From Desulfofarcimen acetoxidans DSM 771 (GTDB lineage Bacteria > Bacillota > Desulfotomaculia > Desulfotomaculales > Desulfofarciminaceae), in contig NC_013216.1 of the NCBI RefSeq assembly GCF_000024205.1, forward strand, positions 2,728,001-2,792,000: a DNA stretch of 64,000 nt, given 5' to 3'. The translations under genes were made by a program, and so were the position numbers. Position 1 is the stretch's first letter, and every line of letters starts with the position of its first letter. Shown one piece after another: positions 1 to 8,834 of the stretch. The notes beneath the pieces are model-generated. The model had not been told where the DNA came from. It did no database searches and worked only from the letters and a program-made list of their open reading frames with translations.

Positions 1-2
1 GG

Positions 3-617
3 AGAGTGCTTTCAAGTCCATGGCCGGATCGCATAGAAATTCTAAACATTATGAAATTATCGGAACAGACTTACAAAGTTATAGGTAACATCATTGATAT
101 AACCAGCGTGGAGAAAGTAAACGGCGGTACTGCCGCAAAGCAGCCAATTACTCTAGTAGTAGAAAAAATCGAAAATCGTTGGGTTATTAATGCTGTAACC
201 CTCGGTACCTACGAGCAAACAAATTCAATTGTGTATAAAAATACACAATATGGCTTTAACTTTTCATTGCCCGTTAGTTGGAATGGTTATTCGATTGTAA
301 CCAACAAATGGGAGGGTCTTGCTATAGGAAATGGTGAGACTGTTGAAACTGGTCCGATGATCTCCATCAGACACCCTCAATGGACTTCTGAAAACCGGCG
401 ACAAGATATCCCCATCATGATATTTTCACTCAATCAATGGGACTCACTTCAGCAGGAAAAATTTCATATTGGTGCGGCACCTATTGGGCCAAAAGAACTT
501 GGTCGTAACACCAGATATGTTTTCGCTCTTCCTGCACGTTATAACTTCGCATTTCCGCCAGGATATGAAGAAGTGGAAAAAATCTTAGAAAGTAATCCTC
601 TTCAAGCGAACGAATAA
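3..617 (+). CDS. Hypothetical protein, 5' end cut by the window edge
   Basis: The frame is open at the left edge. A GTG at position 6 could start it, but no ribosome-binding site can be seen, so the real start probably lies outside. The visible ~204 residues form two parts: an N-terminal ~65 residues ending near VINAVTLG, and a C-terminal part beginning YKNTQYGFNFSLPVSW with hydrophobic/aromatic alternation suggesting a beta-rich fold. No catalytic motif is seen and I do not recognise the family. It is followed by a hairpin terminator and lies inside the element that ends in spoIVB, so it is probably cargo of that element. Confidence 0.55.
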   Translation, partial: RVLSSPWPDRIEILNIMKLSEQTYKVIGNIIDITSVEKVNGGTAAKQPITLVVEKIENRWVINAVTLGTYEQTNSIVYKNTQYGFNFSLPVSWNGYSIVTNKWEGLAIGNGETVETGPMISIRHPQWTSENRRQDIPIMIFSLNQWDSLQQEKFHIGAAPIGPKELGRNTRYVFALPARYNFAFPPGYEEVEKILESNPLQANE

Positions 618-691
618 CAAAGAAATATCCTAAAAAACAGTTATTCAATTTAACAACTTAAGGTTTTATTAGTAAACATTTTTAGCATAAT

Positions 692-733
692 GCTTAACAC
701 ATACTATTTTAAAATATGTGTTAGGCATCTTTT
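692..733 (+). terminator. Intrinsic terminator after the first gene
   Basis: A 12-bp stem (692-703 with 715-726, one G-T pair) and an A/T-rich loop are followed by a short T-rich tract (728-734). It lies 75 bases after the stop of the preceding plus-strand gene. Confidence 0.55.
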
Positions 734-859
734 ATTTGTATTATGAAATATTTTTCCATTCTGCCTGGGTTCTCGGTACGTCTTATACTCTGGTATTTCT
801 CCGTTTATAGAAATAGCCGGTCCCTCGCAACTACCGCCCCATGAATTGATTTTACCGGA
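704..859 (-). pseudogene. Possible remnant of a coding sequence
   Basis: On the minus strand about 50 codons stay open after a stop at 860-862. They read as protein-like sequence (motifs WGGSCEGPAISING and IPEYKTYR) but have no start codon or ribosome-binding site. It may be the 3' end of a decayed gene inside the element, or chance. The family is not recognised. The rest of 734-1085 is AT-rich and holds only the leader of the recombinase gene. Confidence 0.2.
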
Positions 860-1085
860 TTATATTCACCCTCAAAGTGTTAATTATGTTTCTCCTTAAT
901 AATTTCTTTCCTTTCGTGCTTCCATTGTTCAGCTACTATTGCAGCAGACATATATATTAAATATTTTTTTTGAAAGTTAGATAATTCACCTATAACAGAC
1001 AATCTTTTCACCACCTTATTGAATATTTCCCTGAAATATACTAAAATATTTATTAAGTTTAGATAAAGGAGGGAGAACGATTATA

Positions 1086-2897
1086 TTGTCAAGCCCCCAA
1101 CAACCTAGTGTTCCACTCAGTGATGATTATTTAATAGCTATTTATCTTCGTGTTTCTTCTGATGAACAGGCTAAAAGTCAACAGGGCTTGCAAGGTCAGC
1201 TATATTCTTGTGAAGATTTTATCAGAAATAAATTTCCCAACTCAAAAATAATTGAAGTTTATTCTGATGAAGGTATTTCGGCGGATAAGACTGAAATACA
1301 TGAACGATACGAATTAGCACGTATGTTGGTAAATGCTCGAAAAGGATTATTCAATACGATAGTAGTATTTAAACAGGATAGAATAGCTCGTAATAATTTA
1401 CAATGTGAATTTATTTGCAATCAATTAGATTTAATTTCCGTACCGATATGGGAAGCTGATAATAGTAAAAAATTGAATCAGGCCTCACCCCAGGATAAAT
1501 TTTTTCGTCAACTATTGGCTTCATTTGCTGAACTGGAAGTTGAAAACACCAGAACTCGTATTAAAGCAACAAAAAAGGGGCAAAAGGCTGCCGGACAATT
1601 TTCCGGAGGTGATTTACCATACGGTTTTAGATGGGATAAAGATAACAAAAAAATCATTGAGGTTGATGATGAAATAAGGATATGGCTTCAGATTATTTAT
1701 AAATATCTTGTTGAAAACAAAGGCTCTGTAGTTATTTCAAATGAACTAAATAAGGCAGGAATACAATTTAGGACCGGTCACAAAACAAGAAATGGCTCTG
1801 AGTTTTCCAAATGGGATAAAAACAATGTTCTAAGCTTGCTTAGAAATCCAATACTAACTGGGCACCTGCCCAATAATGTATTAAACCGATATGTAGATGC
1901 GGACGGAAAACGTCGAGTATCAAAAGTTAAGCCAAGAAATATTGTACTGCAAAAAACACCTTTGTTAAGGGAAATAATTCCCTTGGACTTATGGTACCGA
2001 ATAATAGATAAGATGGAATCCAAGACAAACCAAAAAATACCCCCAAGATCCATGTCTACATCCTGGCTCCTATCCGGTTTATTAAAGTGCAGCTGTTGCG
2101 GTGCAACGATGATTGCCAAAGATACGGGAAAGAAGTCTAAAAGTTCGGGTGAGACGTACAAATATTACAAATGTCCCAACAATTCATGCACTTCTCCCTG
2201 TCGCTCTATAAGAAAGAACGAAGTTGAATTAGCTGTTATAAATGAATTATTTGGAAGATTAGATTTTATTAGCGATAACACTGATACTGTTAAGAAAATA
2301 GCACTAAAGAAAATTAAAAATGACTATGACTTTGTTGATAATAGTATTGATGCAATTAAAGCAGAAATAATTGATTGGAACGCTCGATTAAACAAAGCCC
2401 AGAAAGAATATGACGAAGGCAGATGGGAACCCGAACTATATCAGGAGGAAGTAAAAAGATATAAAAAAATAATCGAAGAAAGAAAGCAAATATTACAAAA
2501 TAAACAGCTTGAACTAGAAATCAAGATGCACGAGTTTCAAAATATAGAGGCTACATTAAACACTTTAAAATCTTTAAAAGACGGTTTGGAAAATACTAAT
2601 AAAGAATTTAATCAAAAGAAACGAGCAATATTACTTACGCTTATTAACTATGTCATAATTGAGAATGGTAATCCCCATATTTATTTAAGAGCTGAAACCG
2701 GTATAGATATTCCGGAATACTTAAGATGCACTTTAGATGACTCGATGCAAGTTGTTTTTGGGGAGATAATAGCCGGGGAATTAGAAGTATCTGCAACCAG
2801 TTGCCAGTGGGTATCTTCGGATTTACAAAGACATGGGTTATCGCACCAACAAATTTATTATTTTGAATTATCGGGCTGCCACTCATCCCTTGAATAA
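1086..2897 (+). CDS. Large serine recombinase (site-specific integrase)
   Basis: Catalyses integration and excision of the element that interrupts spoIVB. The 603 residues show an N-terminal resolvase domain (about 15-165) with the catalytic Ser24 in YLRVSS, a recombinase domain (about 175-300), a zinc ribbon (about 333-372; CSCCG then CPNNSC and C) and a long charged coiled coil (about 420-510), the usual order for large serine integrases. The start is TTG at 1086 behind AAAGGAGGG at 1065-1073. The last ~25 codons lie inside spoIVB on the opposite strand, so the junction falls within this gene's 3' end and its C-terminus would change on excision. SpoIVCA of the Bacillus skin element is the closest functional parallel by family. 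Confidence 0.93.
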   Translation: MSSPQQPSVPLSDDYLIAIYLRVSSDEQAKSQQGLQGQLYSCEDFIRNKFPNSKIIEVYSDEGISADKTEIHERYELARMLVNARKGLFNTIVVFKQDRIARNNLQCEFICNQLDLISVPIWEADNSKKLNQASPQDKFFRQLLASFAELEVENTRTRIKATKKGQKAAGQFSGGDLPYGFRWDKDNKKIIEVDDEIRIWLQIIYKYLVENKGSVVISNELNKAGIQFRTGHKTRNGSEFSKWDKNNVLSLLRNPILTGHLPNNVLNRYVDADGKRRVSKVKPRNIVLQKTPLLREIIPLDLWYRIIDKMESKTNQKIPPRSMSTSWLLSGLLKCSCCGATMIAKDTGKKSKSSGETYKYYKCPNNSCTSPCRSIRKNEVELAVINELFGRLDFISDNTDTVKKIALKKIKNDYDFVDNSIDAIKAEIIDWNARLNKAQKEYDEGRWEPELYQEEVKRYKKIIEERKQILQNKQLELEIKMHEFQNIEATLNTLKSLKDGLENTNKEFNQKKRAILLTLINYVIIENGNPHIYLRAETGIDIPEYLRCTLDDSMQVVFGEIIAGELEVSATSCQWVSSDLQRHGLSHQQIYYFELSGCHSSLE

Positions 2898-4077
2898 TAC
2901 CTCCTGTTTTTTCTAAAAGCTTTTTATCTGTAATTCTGACAACCAGTCCCTTACCGTCAGGCCTGGCCTGTGGAGCAACTTCTTCGATATTAATATCAAA
3001 ACTTTCTATCTTGTTGTTTTCCAGTACGGTTAAAATTTTTGCCGGTCCTTCCTTTACCTGATTAGACATAGCTGCCGGCAGGGGCTTAGAATAAATTGGG
3101 TTAGTTATATCATTTTTCAATTTTCCGCTAATTCCAAATTGAGTATTTTTCATTATACTCCCCAATAAATCGCTATCTCCTTTAAAAACTCCAATTTTTT
3201 CTCCGGGTTGCCCCTTTTTACCTGGCCTAATGTTTTCTATCATGGCTGATACAATTTTTCCGTCTGCCAGGTCAATTTTTTGTGAGGTATCTATATCCGT
3301 AATTACATGTCCCAGTGCACCGTATCTCATACTTTGGGGTTCATAAAAAGTCAGAGTACCGACACCTGCTACACTGTCCCGTATAAATAATCCAATTCTG
3401 TAATGACGTGTCTCATGGCAGTATGCCGGGCTAACTGTAGTTTTAAAAATATGGCCGTCTCTCTTAACTTCCAAAACAGCTTTTTTACCGGCCTGACCGG
3501 CTTTTTCAATCTCTTCACGCATTTGAAAATCAGTTTTTATGACGTTATTATTTACTTTGAGAATAACGTCTCCTACCTCTATCCCGGCATCTTCGGCCGG
3601 ATTTTTTGTATGGCCTTCCTTATCCGTCACAGAAGACTTTCCTACTACAATCACACCTTGCGAGTGTACTAAAACACCAATAGAATGCCCTCCCGGTATT
3701 ACCTGAACCGGTGCAACTACATTAACTACCATCTGGCGAAGAGGAATCATGCCAAATAATTTAAAATTCAAGAAAAACTCTTCTGAGGCAGACAGGGCCA
3801 GAGATGTTTCTGAGGATGTTTTTTTAAGCAATAATGAACTGTCAGCAAGTGTTTTGCCTTTATAATTAATTTTTCCTGAATCTTTAGATTGAACATCAAT
3901 TTCTAAATTATTAAGCACATTTTTGGGAAATAATAAATCCAACTTTAACGGTTCACCTTTAGCGATCATCTGGCGGGAAGGTATGCTTGAAACTTTTTGT
4001 GCCATAGTGCCAATACATAAAATTGTCACTAAGACTAAAAAAAGACCGGTTACTTTTTGCCGGGTCATTTTCCGCAC
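2653..4077 (-). CDS. spoIVB: SpoIVB peptidase, 3' end replaced by an integrated element
   Basis: SpoIVB is a forespore-secreted S55 serine protease that signals activation of sigma-K in the mother cell. An N-terminal membrane anchor (LFLVLVTILCIGTMA), a PDZ domain (around GIEVGDVILKVN) and the S55 protease domain with the GMSGSP active-site motif are visible. The start is GTG at 4077, behind GGAGG with a 6-base gap; upstream in-frame codons have no such site. Homology stops at 2821, about 19 residues after GMSGSP. The last ~55 residues down to 2653 come from the element, antisense to the recombinase. The product as it stands lacks the native C-terminal tail. recN lies upstream, as in other sporeformers. 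The missing 3' end should lie beyond the left edge. Confidence 0.9.
   Translation of the reverse strand: MRKMTRQKVTGLFLVLVTILCIGTMAQKVSSIPSRQMIAKGEPLKLDLLFPKNVLNNLEIDVQSKDSGKINYKGKTLADSSLLLKKTSSETSLALSASEEFFLNFKLFGMIPLRQMVVNVVAPVQVIPGGHSIGVLVHSQGVIVVGKSSVTDKEGHTKNPAEDAGIEVGDVILKVNNNVIKTDFQMREEIEKAGQAGKKAVLEVKRDGHIFKTTVSPAYCHETRHYRIGLFIRDSVAGVGTLTFYEPQSMRYGALGHVITDIDTSQKIDLADGKIVSAMIENIRPGKKGQPGEKIGVFKGDSDLLGSIMKNTQFGISGKLKNDITNPIYSKPLPAAMSNQVKEGPAKILTVLENNKIESFDINIEEVAPQARPDGKGLVVRITDKKLLEKTGGIIQGMSGSPIIQNNKFVGAITHVFVNPKIPTGNWLQILLIPRLLSPQKQLASSHLKCILSIPEYLYRFQLLNKYGDYHSQL
2812..2830. other. Inferred attachment-site junction of the element with spoIVB
   Basis: Reading the minus strand, SpoIVB sequence is normal through THVFVN (codons ending at 2821), where the family continues with Asp-Pro and a ~25-residue tail. 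Here it switches abruptly to unrelated codons from 2820 downwards. The crossover must lie near here. The core bases cannot be fixed without the other end, which is outside the window to the left. Confidence 0.6.
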
Positions 4078-4280
4078 GGTATCCCTCCTCGTGATATTAT
4101 CAATATTTAATTTTGTGTGTCTGTTTTTTAAGAATTTTTTCAAAAAACAATGCGTGACCACGTAAATTTAAGTTAACCAAAGATAAATTCAAATATTCCG
4201 ACCATTATTGTCGATAATTGCCGAGGCTTTAGTTTTACTTACCTCCAATGCTTTTGTTGCTTTTTTGTTCTAAACACAAA

Positions 4281-4305
4281 AAAAGACGAACTAAACTCGT
4301 CTTTT
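4281..4305 (-). terminator. Terminator between recN and spoIVB
   Basis: A perfect 9-bp stem (AAAAGACGA with TCGTCTTTT) and 7-base loop run into a T tract on the minus strand. It ends the recN transcript, so spoIVB probably has its own forespore promoter in 4090-4280. Confidence 0.8.
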
Positions 4306-4328
4306 AATTATAAGAAAATTTTATAATA

Positions 4329-6017
4329 TTATTTTTTATTTAATGACCTGTTTAACAATTGTTTGGCATGGTCTCTGGTTATAGACGTTACATTTTTACC
4401 ACCCAACATGCGGCTTAGTTCCTCGACTCTTTCTGTCATATTTAGTTCCCGGATATCCGTTACAGTCATATTATGCGTAAATTGTTTAACCACTTGAAAA
4501 TGTTTGGCAGCCAAACAGGCTATTGGAACAGCATGTGAAACGCATATAACCTGCCTCTGTTGGCTGAGATAGTCCAATTTTTCAGCTACCGCTTGCAATG
4601 CTCGTCCCCCTATACCGCTGTCTACTTCATCAAAAATCATAGTCGGAATTTCATCCATCTCGGCAAAAATTGATTTTAAGGCCAGCATAACCCGCGAAAG
4701 CTCGCCACCTGAAGCTATTTTTGCCAGCTGACGCAGCGGTTCACCTGGATTAGCTGTAAACAAAAATTCAATTTTGTCATGGCCGTTGAAACCCTGCGAG
4801 ACACGGGTTATTTCAACCTCTATTATGGCCGCCGGCATCTCTAAAGCATGCAGTTCTTGGGAAACAGCAGTTTGAAACTTGCGAGCTATCTTTTGACGTG
4901 ATTCAGACAACTGAACAGCAAGAGTAAGATATTCGCGTTCTGATTCTGAATTTAACTTAATAAGCTCGTCTATTTTTTCATGGCTATGTGCAATAGTATC
5001 TAATTCTTGTTCGGCTTTTTCCTGGAACTTCAATATTTCATCAACTGAATCACCATATTTATATTTTAATCTGTTAATTAAATCCAGCCTTTCCTCAACG
5101 GCTTGCAAGCGCTGGGGATTAAACTCTATATTATGCCTATAATTTGCTAAATCACGGGCCATATCTTCAATTTGATAGAGCATACTTTCCATAGCAGTTT
5201 TCATGTCTATAAAAGCTGCTCCATATTCCTGTAAGGTTTCCAAATTACTAACTGTTTTGCTGAGTTGTTCGGTTACAGCTCTCGTGCCGGAACTTCCCTC
5301 ATATAAATAATTGTAACTTTCGTTTATTAACCTGATAATTTTTTCAGCATTCAAAAGGATATTAAACTCTGCTGCCAGTTCCACATCTTCCCCCGGCTTT
5401 AACTGAGCTTTATTTATTTCCTCTATTTGATACAGCAGCATATCTGTTTTTTTTTGTTTTTCTTGTTCATCAAAGGTTAATTCTTTGCATTCTTTGTAAA
5501 CCATCTGCCAACTGCGATAAGCTTCCCCGGTTGCAGTCAGCAGGTCCAGGTGCTCTTTCCCGCCAAAAGCATCCAGCAGTTCCCTCTGCTTGTCTATATC
5601 CAATAAGGACTGCTGTTGGTGCTGCCCATGCATATCAATCAGGTATTTGCCTATTTCCCTGTAAATAGAAAGAACAACGCTACGCCCGTTAATACGGCAG
5701 AGGTTCTTGCCGCTCCGGTTAATTTCACGGGTCATAATTAATGTACCGTCTTCTTCCGGTTCTAACCCTGCTTCAATCAACAAGTTATTTATTCTGGGTA
5801 TATTATCAATGTAAAATTGAGTTTCCACCAGGGCCTTTTTTTGCTCGTAACGAATGGCTTCCGGAGAACATCTACCTCCCAGCGCCGCTGATAAGGCATC
5901 CAGGACAATTGATTTACCGGCTCCTGTTTCCCCTGTCAATACATTCAGCCCTCGGTCGAATTCCATCAACAGATTTTCTATAATCCCAAAATTTTGTACG
6001 GTTAAGGTAATTAACAT
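4329..6017 (-). CDS. recN: DNA repair protein RecN
   Basis: SMC-like ATPase of recombinational double-strand break repair. 562 residues, the usual length. Walker A GETGAGKS at residues 29-36, a long central coiled-coil region (about 150-390), the ABC signature region with SGGELSR, and Walker B ending IFDEVDSGIGG near the C-terminus. It follows argR by 4 bases, probably in one operon with argR, the methyltransferase and nadK, and is closed by a terminator at 4281-4305. Confidence 0.97.
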   Translation of the reverse strand: MLITLTVQNFGIIENLLMEFDRGLNVLTGETGAGKSIVLDALSAALGGRCSPEAIRYEQKKALVETQFYIDNIPRINNLLIEAGLEPEEDGTLIMTREINRSGKNLCRINGRSVVLSIYREIGKYLIDMHGQHQQQSLLDIDKQRELLDAFGGKEHLDLLTATGEAYRSWQMVYKECKELTFDEQEKQKKTDMLLYQIEEINKAQLKPGEDVELAAEFNILLNAEKIIRLINESYNYLYEGSSGTRAVTEQLSKTVSNLETLQEYGAAFIDMKTAMESMLYQIEDMARDLANYRHNIEFNPQRLQAVEERLDLINRLKYKYGDSVDEILKFQEKAEQELDTIAHSHEKIDELIKLNSESEREYLTLAVQLSESRQKIARKFQTAVSQELHALEMPAAIIEVEITRVSQGFNGHDKIEFLFTANPGEPLRQLAKIASGGELSRVMLALKSIFAEMDEIPTMIFDEVDSGIGGRALQAVAEKLDYLSQQRQVICVSHAVPIACLAAKHFQVVKQFTHNMTVTDIRELNMTERVEELSRMLGGKNVTSITRDHAKQLLNRSLNKK

Positions 6018-6021
6018 ATAA

Positions 6022-6480
6022 TCACCACCTGGTTATATCCTTTAGCCTGTTAATAATATCCAATACAGCATTTTTAGGTTTTACTACTATTAAAATGGTA
6101 TCATCACCGCCTACTGTACCGATTATTTCAGGAAAACCGGCGTTGTCAACAGCTGATGCTACACCCTGTGCTTCACCTGGAAGAGTTTTTATAATAACCA
6201 AATTTTCACTGAAATCGATAGATATCACAGAGTCCCGCAACAGTCTTTTTAACCTCTCATTATTTCGCACATTTGAGGCTTCCACGGCGGGAGCAGCATA
6301 TCTCTGAATACCGTTTTCGCCTGGCATTTTAATCAGTCCCAGTTCTTTGATATCCCTGGATATAGTAGCCTGGGTAACCGTGACATTAGCTTCGTGGAGG
6401 GCGTACACCAGATCGTCTTGTGTTTCAATAATCTGCTGGCTGACTATATCCAGAATCAATTTCTGCCGCTTGTTTTTCAC
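6022..6480 (-). CDS. argR: Arginine repressor ArgR/AhrC
   Basis: Hexameric arginine-dependent regulator of arginine synthesis and catabolism. 152 residues from the GTG at 6480, which sits 8 bases after GGAAGG; a TTG at 6501 is in frame but has no site of its own. The N-terminal winged helix (TQATISRDIKELGLIK) binds ARG boxes. The C-terminal domain (GTVGGDDTILIVV) binds arginine. Its start overlaps the end of the methyltransferase gene by 56 bases. The place between nadK and recN is typical for Firmicutes. Confidence 0.95.
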   Translation of the reverse strand: MKNKRQKLILDIVSQQIIETQDDLVYALHEANVTVTQATISRDIKELGLIKMPGENGIQRYAAPAVEASNVRNNERLKRLLRDSVISIDFSENLVIIKTLPGEAQGVASAVDNAGFPEIIGTVGGDDTILIVVKPKNAVLDIINRLKDITRW

Positions 6481-7054
6481 TTCTCGGACCTTCCTTTTCA
6501 ATAAGAATTAAGAACGGTGAGGGATTTTTCCGATTATAAAAATTAAGCTTGATGACATTATACAATTTATTATCCAATTTTGATACATATTTTTCAACGG
6601 CTGTGCACTCTTCCAGCGAGCCCTCGTGGCCGGTATAAAGCACAATGCTGATCCTTCCACCCGGCAACAGAAGTTCCATGGACTGACACAAGGCTGCCAG
6701 GGTTGACTCTGCTTTTGTTATAATGCTGTGATCCCCGCCAGGCAAGTAGCCTAAATTAAACATAACAGCATTAACCTTAACTTTAACCAGAGACACTAAA
6801 GCTTCGTGACTGGCCAGATAAAACTTGACGCGCTTATCTAAATGCCTCTGTTTAATCTTTTGCTCGGCAGCAGCTATGGCCTGTTCCTGAATGTCGAAAG
6901 CAAAAATCTGTCCACTTGGCCCTACCGAACTTGCCAAAAAAAGCGTGTCTTCCCCGGTACCAACAGTAGCGTCAATTGCTACAGACCCATCAAATAAGAT
7001 TTCTCCTATAAATATTTGAGCGATGCTGACTGCCCGCCTCCAGCTATTAAACAT
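6425..7054 (-). CDS. YtqB-like class I SAM-dependent methyltransferase
   Basis: 209 residues with the Rossmann motif I VAIDATVGTGEDTLFLA (about 25-41) and the acidic end of strand 2, FAFDIQ. The later motif NLGYLPGGDHSI matches the rRNA-methylase-like family (PF06962, YtqB). The substrate is not evident; some relatives have been tied to tRNA wobble-uridine modification. The stop of nadK (7047) overlaps this start (7054) by 8 bases, implying coupling, and the 3' end runs into argR. Confidence 0.8.
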   Translation of the reverse strand: MFNSWRRAVSIAQIFIGEILFDGSVAIDATVGTGEDTLFLASSVGPSGQIFAFDIQEQAIAAAEQKIKQRHLDKRVKFYLASHEALVSLVKVKVNAVMFNLGYLPGGDHSIITKAESTLAALCQSMELLLPGGRISIVLYTGHEGSLEECTAVEKYVSKLDNKLYNVIKLNFYNRKNPSPFLILIEKEGPRSEKQAAEIDSGYSQPADY

Positions 7055-7913
7055 CCGAACGCTCGCCTTCTTTCAATTTTTCACGCAGGACATCAAAAAA
7101 ACTTACATCCTTGAGCTTGATAAATTTTGCATTAAAGCTGGCCTTACTAATTAACACTTCATCATTTGGCTGCAGTTTGCAGCCATGCTGGCCATCCACC
7201 GTCAGCATAACCTCTCCCGGTTTATGGGGTATAAGCACTCTGACCAAATTATTTGCCGATATGACCATGGGTCTAGCAGTCAATGTGTGAGGGCAGATGG
7301 GGGTAATCAGCATTACCTCAAGATCAGGAGTAACCAAGGGGCCGCCGGCAGAAAGAGAATATGCTGTAGAACCGGTGGGAGTGGCTACAATCAACCCGTC
7401 CGCAGGGAAGGTTCCCACAAAATCTGAATTGACATAGGTCTCGAGAATTATTAAACGGGCAAAGGCACCCTTGGTAATTACTGCGTCATTAAGGCCTGAT
7501 ACCCTAACTACTGATTGACCGTTTCTGAAAACCCGTGCCTCTAACATCATCCGTTCTTCTATATTGTATTGGCCGGCCAGGAGCTTCTCCAGGCTGCTGG
7601 AAATATCGGGTATGTCTATTTCCGTTAAAAAACCCAAATGTCCCAGATTAATCCCAAATACCGGGATAGACAGCGGTGCCGCCAACCTGGTAGTTTGCAG
7701 CAAAGTACCGTCCCCACCAAACGTTATCAGACAGTCCGCATTTTTTATTATGCCGGAGGAATCAACAGCCAAATCCATCCTACCCAGTGTACGGGCAACT
7801 TGTGCATCTATTAATATTTTACAGGCACGCAATTCCAGCCAGTTTATAGTTTTCTGCACCAGTGAAATTACGCTTTTTTTACTTAGATTCACAGCCAAAC
7901 CGAAGGTTTTCAA
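7047..7913 (-). CDS. nadK: NAD kinase
   Basis: Phosphorylates NAD to NADP with ATP or polyphosphate. 288 residues from TTG at 7913, placed 7 bases after AGGAGG. The GGDGT motif (ITFGGDGTLL, about residues 65-75), the NE-type region INLGHLGFLTEID and GSTAYSLSAGGPLV are all present. It precedes the methyltransferase and argR in one run of tight overlaps. Confidence 0.95.
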   Translation of the reverse strand: MKTFGLAVNLSKKSVISLVQKTINWLELRACKILIDAQVARTLGRMDLAVDSSGIIKNADCLITFGGDGTLLQTTRLAAPLSIPVFGINLGHLGFLTEIDIPDISSSLEKLLAGQYNIEERMMLEARVFRNGQSVVRVSGLNDAVITKGAFARLIILETYVNSDFVGTFPADGLIVATPTGSTAYSLSAGGPLVTPDLEVMLITPICPHTLTARPMVISANNLVRVLIPHKPGEVMLTVDGQHGCKLQPNDEVLISKASFNAKFIKLKDVSFFDVLREKLKEGERSDV

Positions 7914-8013
7914 ACAAAATCCTCCTATCAAAACAAAAAGGCCCGGGCAGTTATAGTATAATTACTGACCCTGACCCTTTCTACGATAACTCTATGAATG
8001 TGCAAGTTGTCTT

Positions 8014-8823
8014 CTAACCAAAAAATTTATGCGCTTGTTCAACTATATAAGGTACGAGCTGTTCTATATCGGGTGGCAAAACATTTTTCTTCGTGAAATA
8101 TAGTAGGTACTCAATATTTCCTTCCGGTCCTCTTATCGGGGAAAAATCAAGGCCCAAGACAGACCAATTCAGTTCATTAACTACAGACAAAATATTAAAG
8201 ATTACATCTATATGCACTGAAGCTTCCCGGACAACACCTTTTTTACCTACTCTTTCCGGTCCTGCCTCGAATTGAGGTTTTATCAAAGCTACGCCTTCAG
8301 CATCAACTGCTGTCAGATGATCCACCTGTGCTAAAACCTTGGCCAGGGAAATAAAAGAAACATCAATAGTCACAAAATCAGGGATATGAGTAAACTTTTC
8401 GGATGACAAATATCTAATATTTGTACGTTCCAGTGAGACAACCCTTAGATCAGTGCGTAAACTCCAGGCTAATTGCCCATAACCAACGTCAACAGCATAT
8501 ACCAGTCGAGCTCCGTGCTGCAGCGCGCAGTCAGTAAAACCTCCGGTGGAAGCACCTACATCCAACACAATCCTTTCCCGCATATCTATTGAAAAAGCAG
8601 TGATAGCTTTTTCCAGTTTGAGGCCACCTCTGCTTACATACTTTAAAGCATTACCTCGCACTTCCACCTGAACACCGGAAGAAACTTGCGTGCCGGCTTT
8701 GTCCATACGCTGATCATTAACATAAATCAGCCCGGCCATAATTGCTGACCGGGCCTTCTCCCGACTCGGAAAAAAACCTTCCCTAACCAGAAAGTTATCC
8801 AGTCTTTCTTTATTGCGAGGCAA
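8014..8823 (-). CDS. tlyA: TlyA-family rRNA 2'-O-methyltransferase
   Basis: 269 residues: S4 RNA-binding domain (about 1-65) followed by an FtsJ-like methyltransferase with DVGASTGGFTDCAL (about 87-100) and the catalytic-lysine neighbourhood ALIKPQFEAG. The family methylates 16S/23S rRNA riboses and is sometimes annotated as a haemolysin. It lies 11 bases after dxs, as in many Firmicutes (yqxC position). Confidence 0.93.
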   Translation of the reverse strand: MPRNKERLDNFLVREGFFPSREKARSAIMAGLIYVNDQRMDKAGTQVSSGVQVEVRGNALKYVSRGGLKLEKAITAFSIDMRERIVLDVGASTGGFTDCALQHGARLVYAVDVGYGQLAWSLRTDLRVVSLERTNIRYLSSEKFTHIPDFVTIDVSFISLAKVLAQVDHLTAVDAEGVALIKPQFEAGPERVGKKGVVREASVHIDVIFNILSVVNELNWSVLGLDFSPIRGPEGNIEYLLYFTKKNVLPPDIEQLVPYIVEQAHKFFG

Positions 8824-8834
8824 AGCAGTCCCTC

